NCBI GenBank assembly: GCA_040217755.1
Contig: JBEHWJ010000007.1
Location: 1-49,785 of the forward strand
Reading direction: 5' to 3'
DNA: 49,785 nt
DNA from: PHAA01 sp040217755
GTDB lineage: Bacteria; Bacillota; Syntrophomonadia; Syntrophomonadales; Syntrophomonadaceae
This document shows positions 43,494-49,785 of the stretch, one piece after another. Within the stretch, counting starts at the first letter, position 1. Every line of letters begins with the position of its first letter. The position numbers and the translations under genes were made by a program. The notes under the pieces were generated by a model. The model worked only from the letters and a program-made list of their open reading frames with translations. It was not told where the DNA came from and made no database searches.

Positions 43494-43700
43494 CAGGGGA
43501 ACCGGGGGCCACGGACTATGGGTAGGACAGACCGTTAATATTGCGGGGCTGCTATCTGCCCCCGGGTTGGGAGTCCCGACGGGAGGGAAGGAGCCAACCC
43601 GCCGAAGCCTATGCCGGGTTTGTACTACACCAGGATCCCATGGATTGCCGGCCTTTGGCGGGACGTTGGCGGCCCATGGAGGAAAATACCTCTACCAGTG
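43494..43700. other. GC-rich stretch with stems after the foldase gene
   Basis: No gene is visible. CGGGTTGG near 43562-43569 pairs with CCAACCCG near 43593-43600, enclosing a small TCCC-GAC-GGGA hairpin, and two CCCATGG copies near 43637 and 43674 flank another GC-rich segment. It lies upstream of the likely promoter of the next gene, so it may belong to the 3' end of the foldase transcript. Confidence 0.4.
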
Positions 43701-43729
43701 TTGTATAAGAGGAATTATAATTCTATATG
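43701..43729 (+). promoter_or_regulatory. Promoter with palindromic operator before the import cluster
   Basis: TTGTAT (43701-43706), 17 bases, then TATATG (43724-43729). A 12-bp perfect palindrome GAATTATAATTC (43712-43723) lies in the spacer, where a repressor would block polymerase. The AT-rich palindrome recalls metal-repressor boxes (Fur or PerR like) but does not match a consensus I can quote. Confidence 0.5.
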
Positions 43730-43764
43730 TCGAATTAGGGGACTAACGAATATATGGTTTTCGA

Positions 43765-43800
43765 GTTCCCGGGCCTAAAGCTGCGGTGATGGCCGGGAAC
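43765..43800 (+). promoter_or_regulatory. Leader hairpin of the import cluster
   Basis: GTTCCCGG (43765-43772) pairs perfectly with CCGGGAAC (43793-43800). It lies about 30 bases after the expected transcription start, in a leader of roughly 190 bases before the GTG of the Ig-like protein gene. No T-run follows, so it is not a simple terminator. Confidence 0.45.
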
Positions 43801-43929
43801 CGACAGGGTACAGCTGGAAACGGCTTGGCCTCCCGATGCGGAAAGAAAACTGCCTGTTGGATTGTTGGTCCAGGGCCGGATGTGATTTTGCGCAGCTGGC
43901 CTTTTGTTTTGAATTGGAGGGGGATTCTG

Positions 43930-44706
43930 GTGCGGGGATTGTTAAGATGGTTTACTATGGTGGCTGTGGTGATGAGCCTGGTTTTGGGACCGCTATCCGG
44001 AAATTGGGCGAAAGCGGCGGGCGGGAATGGAGACGGTTCGGGAGGGGGCCAAAACAACCCCCTGGTCATCGAGAGTTCCAACCCGGCCGACGGGGCTGCC
44101 GGGGTAGCCAACCTGGAGTATATCAAGATCGTGTTCAGCAAAAACGTGGTCTACATGACAGTGCGGGACAAGAACATGCAGTGCTTTTCACTGTGGTCAG
44201 GCTCGCAGAGGGTCCCAGCTGAAATAATCATGGCCGATGATCAGGTAGAGCGGGAAAAACGCAATGATGTGCTGGTCAAGCCCAAGCAACCCTTGAAGGC
44301 AGGCCTCACCTACCGGGTGGAGGTAGCTCCAGAAGTGGAGTCCAAGAGCGGGGTGACCCTGGGGCAGAAAGCCACCATCACCTTTACCATGGCCGGGGGA
44401 AGCCAGGCCCCAGCCCCGGTGACACCGGGCAAGGACCAACCAGCCGCCCCCGATACCCAGGTCAGTAACCAGCCCGGCAATATCTCCCCCGTGTCCGTCG
44501 ATAAAGCAGCCCCCGGGACCATCGCCGATAACCCGGCTGCGGCCGGAAATGAAACCGGAACCACCGCGCCGTCGGCTGCAGTTGCGGAGCAGGATACGGC
44601 CAACCCGGCAGGATCCAACAGCAACAACCTGTTATGGATCGGCCTGGGAGCCGCGGCCCTAGGTGTTGCCATCCTCATTTACCGGTGGAGGGGCAGCAAA
44701 AACTAG
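43930..44706 (+). CDS. Exported Ig-like protein with C-terminal membrane anchor
   Basis: A 258-residue exported protein. A signal peptide (about 1-30) is followed by a bacterial Ig-like domain (about 38-150, Big_5-like, with NPADGAAGVANLEYIKIVFS), then a Pro/Ala/Thr-rich linker (about 155-225), and a C-terminal membrane segment NLLWIGLGAAALGVAILIY ending in a basic tail. This topology presents the Ig domain on the cell surface. The start is GTG 43930 behind TTGGAGGGGGA; an earlier in-frame ATG at 43786 lacks a site. It is followed by the FecCD-type permease and probably captures or hands on the ligand. Confidence 0.78.
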   Translation: MRGLLRWFTMVAVVMSLVLGPLSGNWAKAAGGNGDGSGGGQNNPLVIESSNPADGAAGVANLEYIKIVFSKNVVYMTVRDKNMQCFSLWSGSQRVPAEIIMADDQVEREKRNDVLVKPKQPLKAGLTYRVEVAPEVESKSGVTLGQKATITFTMAGGSQAPAPVTPGKDQPAAPDTQVSNQPGNISPVSVDKAAPGTIADNPAAAGNETGTTAPSAAVAEQDTANPAGSNSNNLLWIGLGAAALGVAILIYRWRGSKN

Positions 44707-44737
44707 AAAGCATGGCGGGAACAACTCCCGCTTAGAG

Positions 44738-45748
44738 GTGGGTACTACGAAGAGATCTTTGGTTCCGATTTTCATACTGGCCCCCTTCCTGGTTATTCTA
44801 TTTTCCCTGTCGATCGGGCGGTATCCGATCGATGCTTCCAGTGTCGTACAGGTGCTCTGGTGCAAGCTCACCCTGCAGCCTTGTCCGGTGGATGAGATAT
44901 ACCAGACGGTGGTCTGGGATATACGACTGCCGCGGGCTGTGCTGGGGGCTATGGTGGGGGGTTGCCTGGCTATCAGCGGCGCCTCTTTCCAGGGTTTGTT
45001 CCGCAATCCGCTGGTCAACGCAGGCCTGCTGGGAGTCAGCTCAGGGGCTGGATTTGGGGCCTCGGTAGCCATCGTAATGTTTGACAACGTCCTGATAACT
45101 TACCTGCTGGCTTTTAGCTGCGGTATGCTGGCGGTGGTCCTGAGCTACCTCATCGCCAGGGTATACAAAGCCACCCCCACTATCATGCTGGTACTGGGAG
45201 GAGTAATCGTCTCGTCGGTATTTTCGGCTCTGATCTCATTGCTCAAATACCTGGCCGACCCCACCGATCAACTGCCGGCCATCGTTTTCTGGCTGATGGG
45301 AAGCCTGGCCAATGCCCGCTTCAACGATATTTTAATCGCGGGAGTGCCCATGCTGATTGGAATTTCGGGTCTGCTGCTGCTGCGGTGGAGGATAAACGTG
45401 CTGTCGATGGGCGACCGCGAAGCCCACACCCTGGGAATCAATACTACCCTAAACAAGGGCATCGTAATCGCCTGCGCCTCCCTGGCCACTGCCGGGGCGG
45501 TATGTGTAAGCGGCATAATCGGCTGGGTGGGACTGGTTATGCCCCATATCGGCCGCATGCTGGTTGGTAATGACAACAAGGTGCTGATACCGGTCAGCCT
45601 ATCGCTGGGGGCGGTTTTCCTGGTCATCGTCGATGACGTGAGCCGGATATTGACCGGCGGGGAGATCCCTCTGGGCATCCTGACCGCTTTGATCGGCGGC
45701 CCCTTCTTCGTCTACCTGTTGAAGAAAACCAAAGGGGGTGGCTGGTGA
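44738..45748 (+). CDS. FecCD family ABC transporter permease
   Basis: Membrane permease of the iron-siderophore, heme or cobalamin importer class, about 336 residues with about ten membrane segments. SIGRYPID near 24, VWDIRLPRAVLGAMVGGCLAISGASFQGLFRNPL near 61-94, and GIIGWVGLVMPHIGRMLVG near 255-273 are hallmarks. The start is uncertain: GTG 44738 gives a normal length but overlaps the purine-rich AGAGGTGG; ATG 44663 would overlap the previous gene by 44 bases. It ends one base into the ATPase gene (TGATG). Confidence 0.88.
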   Translation: MGTTKRSLVPIFILAPFLVILFSLSIGRYPIDASSVVQVLWCKLTLQPCPVDEIYQTVVWDIRLPRAVLGAMVGGCLAISGASFQGLFRNPLVNAGLLGVSSGAGFGASVAIVMFDNVLITYLLAFSCGMLAVVLSYLIARVYKATPTIMLVLGGVIVSSVFSALISLLKYLADPTDQLPAIVFWLMGSLANARFNDILIAGVPMLIGISGLLLLRWRINVLSMGDREAHTLGINTTLNKGIVIACASLATAGAVCVSGIIGWVGLVMPHIGRMLVGNDNKVLIPVSLSLGAVFLVIVDDVSRILTGGEIPLGILTALIGGPFFVYLLKKTKGGGW

Positions 45749-46566
45749 TGAAGCCTCTGCTGGAGGTTCAGGAACTGAGCTTCAAATACTCCGGCGACCT
45801 TATCTTTGACAAGGTGAGCCTGGATATAAAACCCGGGGAGGTATTCTGTTTGCTGGGGCCCAACGGCTGCGGCAAGACCACCCTGCTCGACTGCATCCTG
45901 GGGTGGCTTAAGCCCTGCTCAGGCCGGATAATGCTCGACGGCGCCGATATAACCGATATGCCGGCCCGGCGGGTCGCCCATCACTTGGCTTATGTCCCCC
46001 AGATACATGAGAAGACCTTCCCTTACCTGGTGAAGGATATTGTCCTGATGGGGAGAGCTTCATATTTGGGAACTTTTGAGGCTCCTTCCGATGAAGATGT
46101 CATGATTGCAGAGAGAGCGCTGGAGATGGTGGGGATGGGTAGTTTCAAGGAGCGCCCCTACACCCAGTTAAGCGGTGGGGAAGGGCAGTTGGTGATGGTG
46201 GCCCGGGCCCTGGCCCAGCATACCCCGATGATAATAATGGATGAGCCGACCGCCCATCTTGATTATCACCACGAATTGACTATCCTGGAGACCATCGTTA
46301 AGCTGGTCAGGGACAGTGGATTGTCGGTTTTGATGGCTACTCATAATCCCAATCATGGATTCCATCTGCAAAAGAGCGGGGTTAACGTCAGGGTGGCCAT
46401 GCTTAAAAACAAACGCATGATACATGTCGGATCCACTGCAGAGGTTTTATCGGAATATAAACTGGGCGAGCTGTACGATATCCTGGTCCGGATTGTTGAC
46501 TGCGTCCTGGAGGACGGGGGGATTCTGAAACAGGTGGTGCCGGTCAGCACCATCACCCGCAGTTGA
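45748..46566 (+). CDS. FecE family ABC transporter ATPase
   Basis: ABC ATPase of 272 residues energising the FecCD-type permease. Walker A is GPNGCGKT near 38-45, the signature LSGGEGQLVMVARALA near 139-154 is slightly unusual (LSGGEGQ instead of LSGGQ), and Walker B is IIMDEPTAHLD near 163-173. The C-terminal about 35 residues are an extra tail. ATG 45748 overlaps the permease stop by one base, so translation is coupled. Confidence 0.9.
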   Translation: MKPLLEVQELSFKYSGDLIFDKVSLDIKPGEVFCLLGPNGCGKTTLLDCILGWLKPCSGRIMLDGADITDMPARRVAHHLAYVPQIHEKTFPYLVKDIVLMGRASYLGTFEAPSDEDVMIAERALEMVGMGSFKERPYTQLSGGEGQLVMVARALAQHTPMIIMDEPTAHLDYHHELTILETIVKLVRDSGLSVLMATHNPNHGFHLQKSGVNVRVAMLKNKRMIHVGSTAEVLSEYKLGELYDILVRIVDCVLEDGGILKQVVPVSTITRS

Positions 46567-46591
46567 GGAAATATTTTCTGGAGGGATTCAT

Positions 46592-47698
46592 ATGATAGAT
46601 AGACGCGGTCAAAAAGGCAGAACTCTGGTGATCCTCATAGTGGTGATGGCCATCCTGGGGTCGATATTGACCGGCTGTGGTGGGGATAAGGGCCGCGTAG
46701 AAACCGGGGATAAAACAGCTACCCGGGTGATTACCGATTGCGCCGGCAGCCGGGTGGAGGTTCCTCTCGATCCGCAGCGCATCGCCTGTACCTGCCCAGA
46801 AGCCGGTTACGCCCTGGCCCTGTATGGCAAGGGGGACAGGATCGCTGCCACCACCGGCGGTATGCAGCGGGATGTGCTGCTGACCGAGATGTATCCTCGC
46901 CTCAAGGGACTGCCGGTTCCCAAAAAAGGCGGTGATATCAACATAGAGGAATTGATCAGGATCAACGCCGACCTGATATTTGTCAAGGCCGATACCATCA
47001 AAAATGAAGCGGTGATGGAGAAGCTGGGCCTGGCCCGGATACCGGTGGTCGTGTTTGAATATGCCGGCATAGAGGAGCAGTGCTATGCCATGCAGATGAT
47101 GGCCACCATTGTGGGGGCCGAGGAGGAGGGGCAGAGGTATCAGCAATTCTACCAGGATACCATGGCCATGGTGCAGGCCCGGGTGGCATCCATACCCGAT
47201 GCCCAGAGGGTCAGCGTCTACCATTCCAGCCAGGAGGCAACCCGTACCGACTCAGCCGGAACCCTGGCCGCCGACTGGACCAAGGCGGCGGGGGTCAAAA
47301 ATGTGTCAGTGGGGCAGAATCTGAAATTTAGCGATGGAGACCATTACGCCAGCCTGGAACAGATCCTGTTGTGGGACCCGGATTATATTTTGGTAAACAA
47401 TCCGGATGTAGTAGGGTATATAATGGAACATGAGCAATGGCGGCCATTGCAGGCGGTCAAGAACCAGCGGGTACTTCCCCTTCCGGTGGGGATATCGCGC
47501 TGGGGCCATTTCAATTCCCTGGAGACTCCCTTGGTCGTGGTATGGACCGCCAAGACAGTCTACCCGGAATTATTCGCCGATGTAGATATATATCCCATAA
47601 TCCATGAATTTTATGCCCAGTTCTTCGATTGGGACCTGGACCAGGCTACCATGGACAGGATGCTGAAGAGCCAGGACATGCGGGAACCCAGGAGTTAG
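46592..47698 (+). CDS. FecB/BtuF-type binding lipoprotein
   Basis: Binding subunit of the same importer, 368 residues. The signal peptide ends in a lipobox, LTGC near 27-30, and the mature chain shows the Fe-siderophore/B12-binding fold: VITDCAGSRVEVPLDPQRIACTC near 51-73 and ADLIFVKAD near 129-137. CTCPEAGYAL near 71 has two cysteines that could bind a metal or heme, which is speculation. The ATG follows CTGGAGGG. The ligand cannot be told by inspection. Confidence 0.87.
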   Translation: MIDRRGQKGRTLVILIVVMAILGSILTGCGGDKGRVETGDKTATRVITDCAGSRVEVPLDPQRIACTCPEAGYALALYGKGDRIAATTGGMQRDVLLTEMYPRLKGLPVPKKGGDINIEELIRINADLIFVKADTIKNEAVMEKLGLARIPVVVFEYAGIEEQCYAMQMMATIVGAEEEGQRYQQFYQDTMAMVQARVASIPDAQRVSVYHSSQEATRTDSAGTLAADWTKAAGVKNVSVGQNLKFSDGDHYASLEQILLWDPDYILVNNPDVVGYIMEHEQWRPLQAVKNQRVLPLPVGISRWGHFNSLETPLVVVWTAKTVYPELFADVDIYPIIHEFYAQFFDWDLDQATMDRMLKSQDMREPRS

Positions 47699-47722
47699 CT
47701 ATCAGCGGGGTGATTTAATAAG

Positions 47723-48475
47723 ATGAAAGTACTGATATGCATCGATGATACCGACAATATCGATATCAAGCGCGGAACCGGCCAGCTGGCCTCCCAACTG
47801 GCCCGGGATATAGAGGAGAAGGGATGGGGCAGGTGCGAACCGGTGACCCGCCATCAGCTGCTGGTCCACCCCGATGTACCTTATACCTCCCATAACAGTG
47901 CTATGTGTTTTGCTGCTGATATAGAGGAAGAGGCCTTGGATGAGGTCATCGCCTACGGCAGCAGTTTTCTTGAAAAAGAAAGGGCGGCGGGTTCCGACCC
48001 CGGCCTATGCCTGGTGATCCCGGAGAGGCTTACCAATCCCGGTTGGCTGATCGCCTATGGCTTCTCCGCCAAGCAAGAGGTGCTTAACAAGGATTATGCC
48101 TATGACGTAGCCCGGGAGATGGGCATATACTTGAGCGAACACGGGGGAACCGGGGACGGGGTGGTCGGAGCCCTGGCCGGCAGCGGCCTGCGCCTGAGCG
48201 GCAATGATGGCCGTTTCCGCGGCAAGCTGTCGATCGCCGAACCGGGACAGGCGACAACCGTCAGGGAGATCACCGCCCGCTCCTATATTACCAGGGTCAG
48301 GAGCAAGGATGACGGCCGGGTACTGGCGGAAGATGAATTGGTCGAGATAGGGGAGGTGGTAAAAGCGGTATTGATCGATAGGGAAGCGGTCCTGATGGTC
48401 CGGCCGCTGACAGTCCCGGGAGATAGAGGTGCGGTCTGGAGGACTTGCACCAAGGACGAGCTGAGGTGTTACTAA
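47723..48475 (+). CDS. TiaS-like protein (IDDTD family)
   Basis: A 250-residue protein that opens with ICIDDTDN, like the N-terminal domain of archaeal TiaS (tRNA-Ile2 agmatinylcytidine synthetase). Further similar blocks are RHQLLVHPDVPYTSHNSA near 44-61, PGWLIAYGFSA near 109-119 and HGGTGDGVVGALAGSGLR near 140-157. It lacks the zinc ribbon and tail of TiaS, so RNA modification is unlikely. Archaeal TiaS uses ATP and agmatine. Here it follows the importer ATPase and receptor genes by 24 bp, so a role in handling the imported ligand is a reasonable guess, not shown. Similarity was judged by eye. Confidence 0.6.
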   Translation: MKVLICIDDTDNIDIKRGTGQLASQLARDIEEKGWGRCEPVTRHQLLVHPDVPYTSHNSAMCFAADIEEEALDEVIAYGSSFLEKERAAGSDPGLCLVIPERLTNPGWLIAYGFSAKQEVLNKDYAYDVAREMGIYLSEHGGTGDGVVGALAGSGLRLSGNDGRFRGKLSIAEPGQATTVREITARSYITRVRSKDDGRVLAEDELVEIGEVVKAVLIDREAVLMVRPLTVPGDRGAVWRTCTKDELRCY

Positions 48476-48511
48476 GGCAGACCAAAAAATTTGAAAGTGG
48501 GAGGAGATAGT

Positions 48512-49735
48512 TTGCTTAGCAGGAAGAGAAACCGTTTATACGTTTTAATAACCCTGGTGTTGATGATGGCAGCGGTGATGGTGCCGGCGGGACTGGCAGC
48601 CGGGGCCCCGGTGCTGTTATCCGGAGAAATCACCAACAAAGGAGACTACAGCCTGACATTTGATCAGGCCATCGCCAACCTTGCCGGCACCCAGGGTCAA
48701 TTCACGGTGACCGCGGATGGCAAAGCAGTCAAGGTAATGGCCGTGGAGACCACCAACACTGTAGGCAAAATTAAATTGTCCCTGGAGACCAAAGTTGCTG
48801 CTGGGCAAGCAATGGTGGTCCAGTATACCAAGAGTAATGATACGGCCCTGCAGCTCAAATCGACGGACGGGGTGGCTGTGGAAAGTTTTTCATACGGCCT
48901 GGCAGACGAGCCCCAACCAGCGGTGCCACCGACCATAAATGCCGATAGCAGCACCAACCAGGTGGGACAGGCTATCGAGCTCACTTTTGCCAGTACCCCC
49001 GATTGGAGCAGTAAGATAACCAATGTCAAGGTGGATGATGTGTCGGTACGGGGCAAGTACACCGTCAGTGACGGCAAGATTGTCATCGCCGCAGAAGTCT
49101 TCACCGCTGCCAAGGATTATGCCATAGTAGTGAAAGCGACCGGCTATGACGATGCCGTCCTCACCCAGGCAGTGGACGCCAAACCTGCGGATGAGCCAGG
49201 GCCGGTGCCACCCGCCATTGAATTAAAGGATATCAAGGGTCACTGGGCCCAGGGCAATATCGAAGCGCTGGTAGCCAAGGGGGCCGTCAGCGGCAATCCG
49301 GATGGAACCTTCCTTCCCGAGAAGAAGATCAGCCGGGCCGAATTCGCGTCCATGCTGGTTAATGCCTTCAAGTTGCAGCCGGGACAGGGCAAGGTGTTCG
49401 CCGATACTGAGAATCACTGGGCCAGGGCGGCTATTTCCACCGCCTTTGCCAATGGTATCATCGGTGGCTACAGTGATACCAGATTCGGGCCCGACGATAC
49501 CATCACCCGTGAACAGATGGCTGTAATGATTATCAAAGCCGCCCAAGCGGAGGCCGGAACCGGCACCGCCAATTTCTCCGACAGCACCGCCATATCAGTC
49601 TGGGCGGCTCCTTACGTAGCGGCGGCAGTCGAGAATAAATACATGAGCGGATACCCCGGCAATCTGTTCGCGCCCCTCCAGGGGGCCAGCCGGGCCGAGG
49701 CGGTAACCGTAATATTCAACGCCCTTCCTAAATAG
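48512..49735 (+). CDS. SLH surface protein with Shr-HID-like domain
   Basis: A 407-residue exported surface protein. Signal peptide (about 1-31); a first Ig-like domain (about 32-130, SWM/adhesion-type look); a second domain (about 140-230) ending in AIVVKATGYDDAVLTQAVD, which resembles the Shr heme/hemoglobin-interacting (HID, formerly DUF1533) fold; then three SLH repeats (about 240-405), each with a DxxxHWA-type or related core and a GYSD/GNPDGTF turn. SLH repeats should anchor it to the wall. The start is TTG 48512 with GGGAGGAG nearby. The HID match is by eye. A GC hairpin without T-run follows at 49750-49771. Confidence 0.8.
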   Translation: MLSRKRNRLYVLITLVLMMAAVMVPAGLAAGAPVLLSGEITNKGDYSLTFDQAIANLAGTQGQFTVTADGKAVKVMAVETTNTVGKIKLSLETKVAAGQAMVVQYTKSNDTALQLKSTDGVAVESFSYGLADEPQPAVPPTINADSSTNQVGQAIELTFASTPDWSSKITNVKVDDVSVRGKYTVSDGKIVIAAEVFTAAKDYAIVVKATGYDDAVLTQAVDAKPADEPGPVPPAIELKDIKGHWAQGNIEALVAKGAVSGNPDGTFLPEKKISRAEFASMLVNAFKLQPGQGKVFADTENHWARAAISTAFANGIIGGYSDTRFGPDDTITREQMAVMIIKAAQAEAGTGTANFSDSTAISVWAAPYVAAAVENKYMSGYPGNLFAPLQGASRAEAVTVIFNALPK

Positions 49736-49749
49736 GGGCCCAATCATGA

Positions 49750-49771
49750 CCGGGGGGATTTTCCACCCCGG
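49750..49771 (+). terminator. Possible weak terminator at the window end
   Basis: CCGGGG (49750-49755) pairs with CCCCGG (49766-49771) but only an A-rich run follows, so intrinsic termination is uncertain. Confidence 0.3.
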
Positions 49772-49785
49772 GTAAAAGATATCGC

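Noticed and set aside
43741..43870. c-di-GMP or cobalamin riboswitch before the import cluster
   Set aside because: GGGCCTAAAG and GGGAACC resemble scattered pieces of GEMM and B12 consensus, but the first GEMM stem and the B12 core box are absent. Kept only as an unnamed leader hairpin.
1..49785. CRISPR arrays, insertion sequences, prophage, tRNA and rRNA genes
   Set aside because: I scanned the gene-free stretches for repeat-spacer patterns, terminal inverted repeats with transposase frames and tRNA T-loops, and found none that hold up.

Overview
The window looks like chromosome of an anaerobic, Gram-positive-type bacterium of the Bacillota (Clostridia in the broad sense, possibly near Syntrophomonas or Peptococcaceae). 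The grounds are a glmS self-cleaving ribozyme, the cdaA-ybbR-glmM-glmS block, S-layer homology (SLH) surface proteins, a SpoIID/LytB-type protein, a membrane-anchored PrsA-like foldase, several 4Fe-4S proteins (a clostridial-type ferredoxin, an EFR1-type flavodoxin-ferredoxin, quinolinate synthase), strong Shine-Dalgarno sites with frequent TTG and GTG starts, and a high-fifties GC content by eye. No insertion sequence, prophage, CRISPR array, tRNA or rRNA was seen. The species is not identified.

Layout. 1-4.0 kb: agmatine-to-putrescine genes (aguA, aguB), then a nitroreductase and a cystathionine gamma-synthase/lyase family enzyme on the minus strand. 4.1-10.1 kb: larE, cysK, an aconitase-superfamily hydratase and cca. 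10.2-16.4 kb, minus strand: a DUF1648 membrane protein, an unusual SLH-chagasin-DUF3298 surface protein, mnmA, nadA, fdhD and a small membrane protein. 16.5-19.5 kb: CPBP protease, FmdB-type zinc ribbon, HAD hydrolase, rnhA and a cysteine-cluster protein. 19.7-24.4 kb: a branched-chain amino acid type ABC transporter (livK-H-M-G, no livF seen) with an EamA transporter in the livF position. 24.4-27.2 kb: SpoIID-domain lipoprotein, trmL, a 58-residue 2[4Fe-4S] ferredoxin with a perfect promoter and its own terminator, and thiN. 27.3-32.8 kb: cdaA, ybbR, glmM, glmS ribozyme and glmS, which link c-di-AMP signalling to cell-wall precursor supply.

32.9-42.4 kb: thioesterase, a large gene-free stretch that looks like a free-standing structured RNA (about 33586-34006, with promoter and terminator), YjbQ, DUF169, EFR1-type protein, two metallo-beta-lactamase fold hydrolases, an orphan PAS-rich histidine kinase and an ArsB/NhaD-type ion transporter behind a terminated leader and a tiny ORF. 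42.6-49.7 kb: a PrsA-like foldase, then a cluster of a C-terminally anchored Ig-like protein, a FecCD permease, a FecE ATPase, a FecB lipoprotein, a TiaS-like protein and an SLH protein whose middle resembles a heme-interacting (Shr HID-like) domain. I read this last cluster as one cell-surface-to-cytoplasm import system for an iron compound or a tetrapyrrole. Its ligand and the job of the TiaS-like member are not known to me.

The strongest leads for something undescribed are the unclassified RNA at 33.6-34.0 kb, the import cluster at 43.7-49.7 kb with its palindromic operator, the FdhD homologue without its cysteine motif, and the unclassified leaders before larE and before the ArsB/NhaD transporter.
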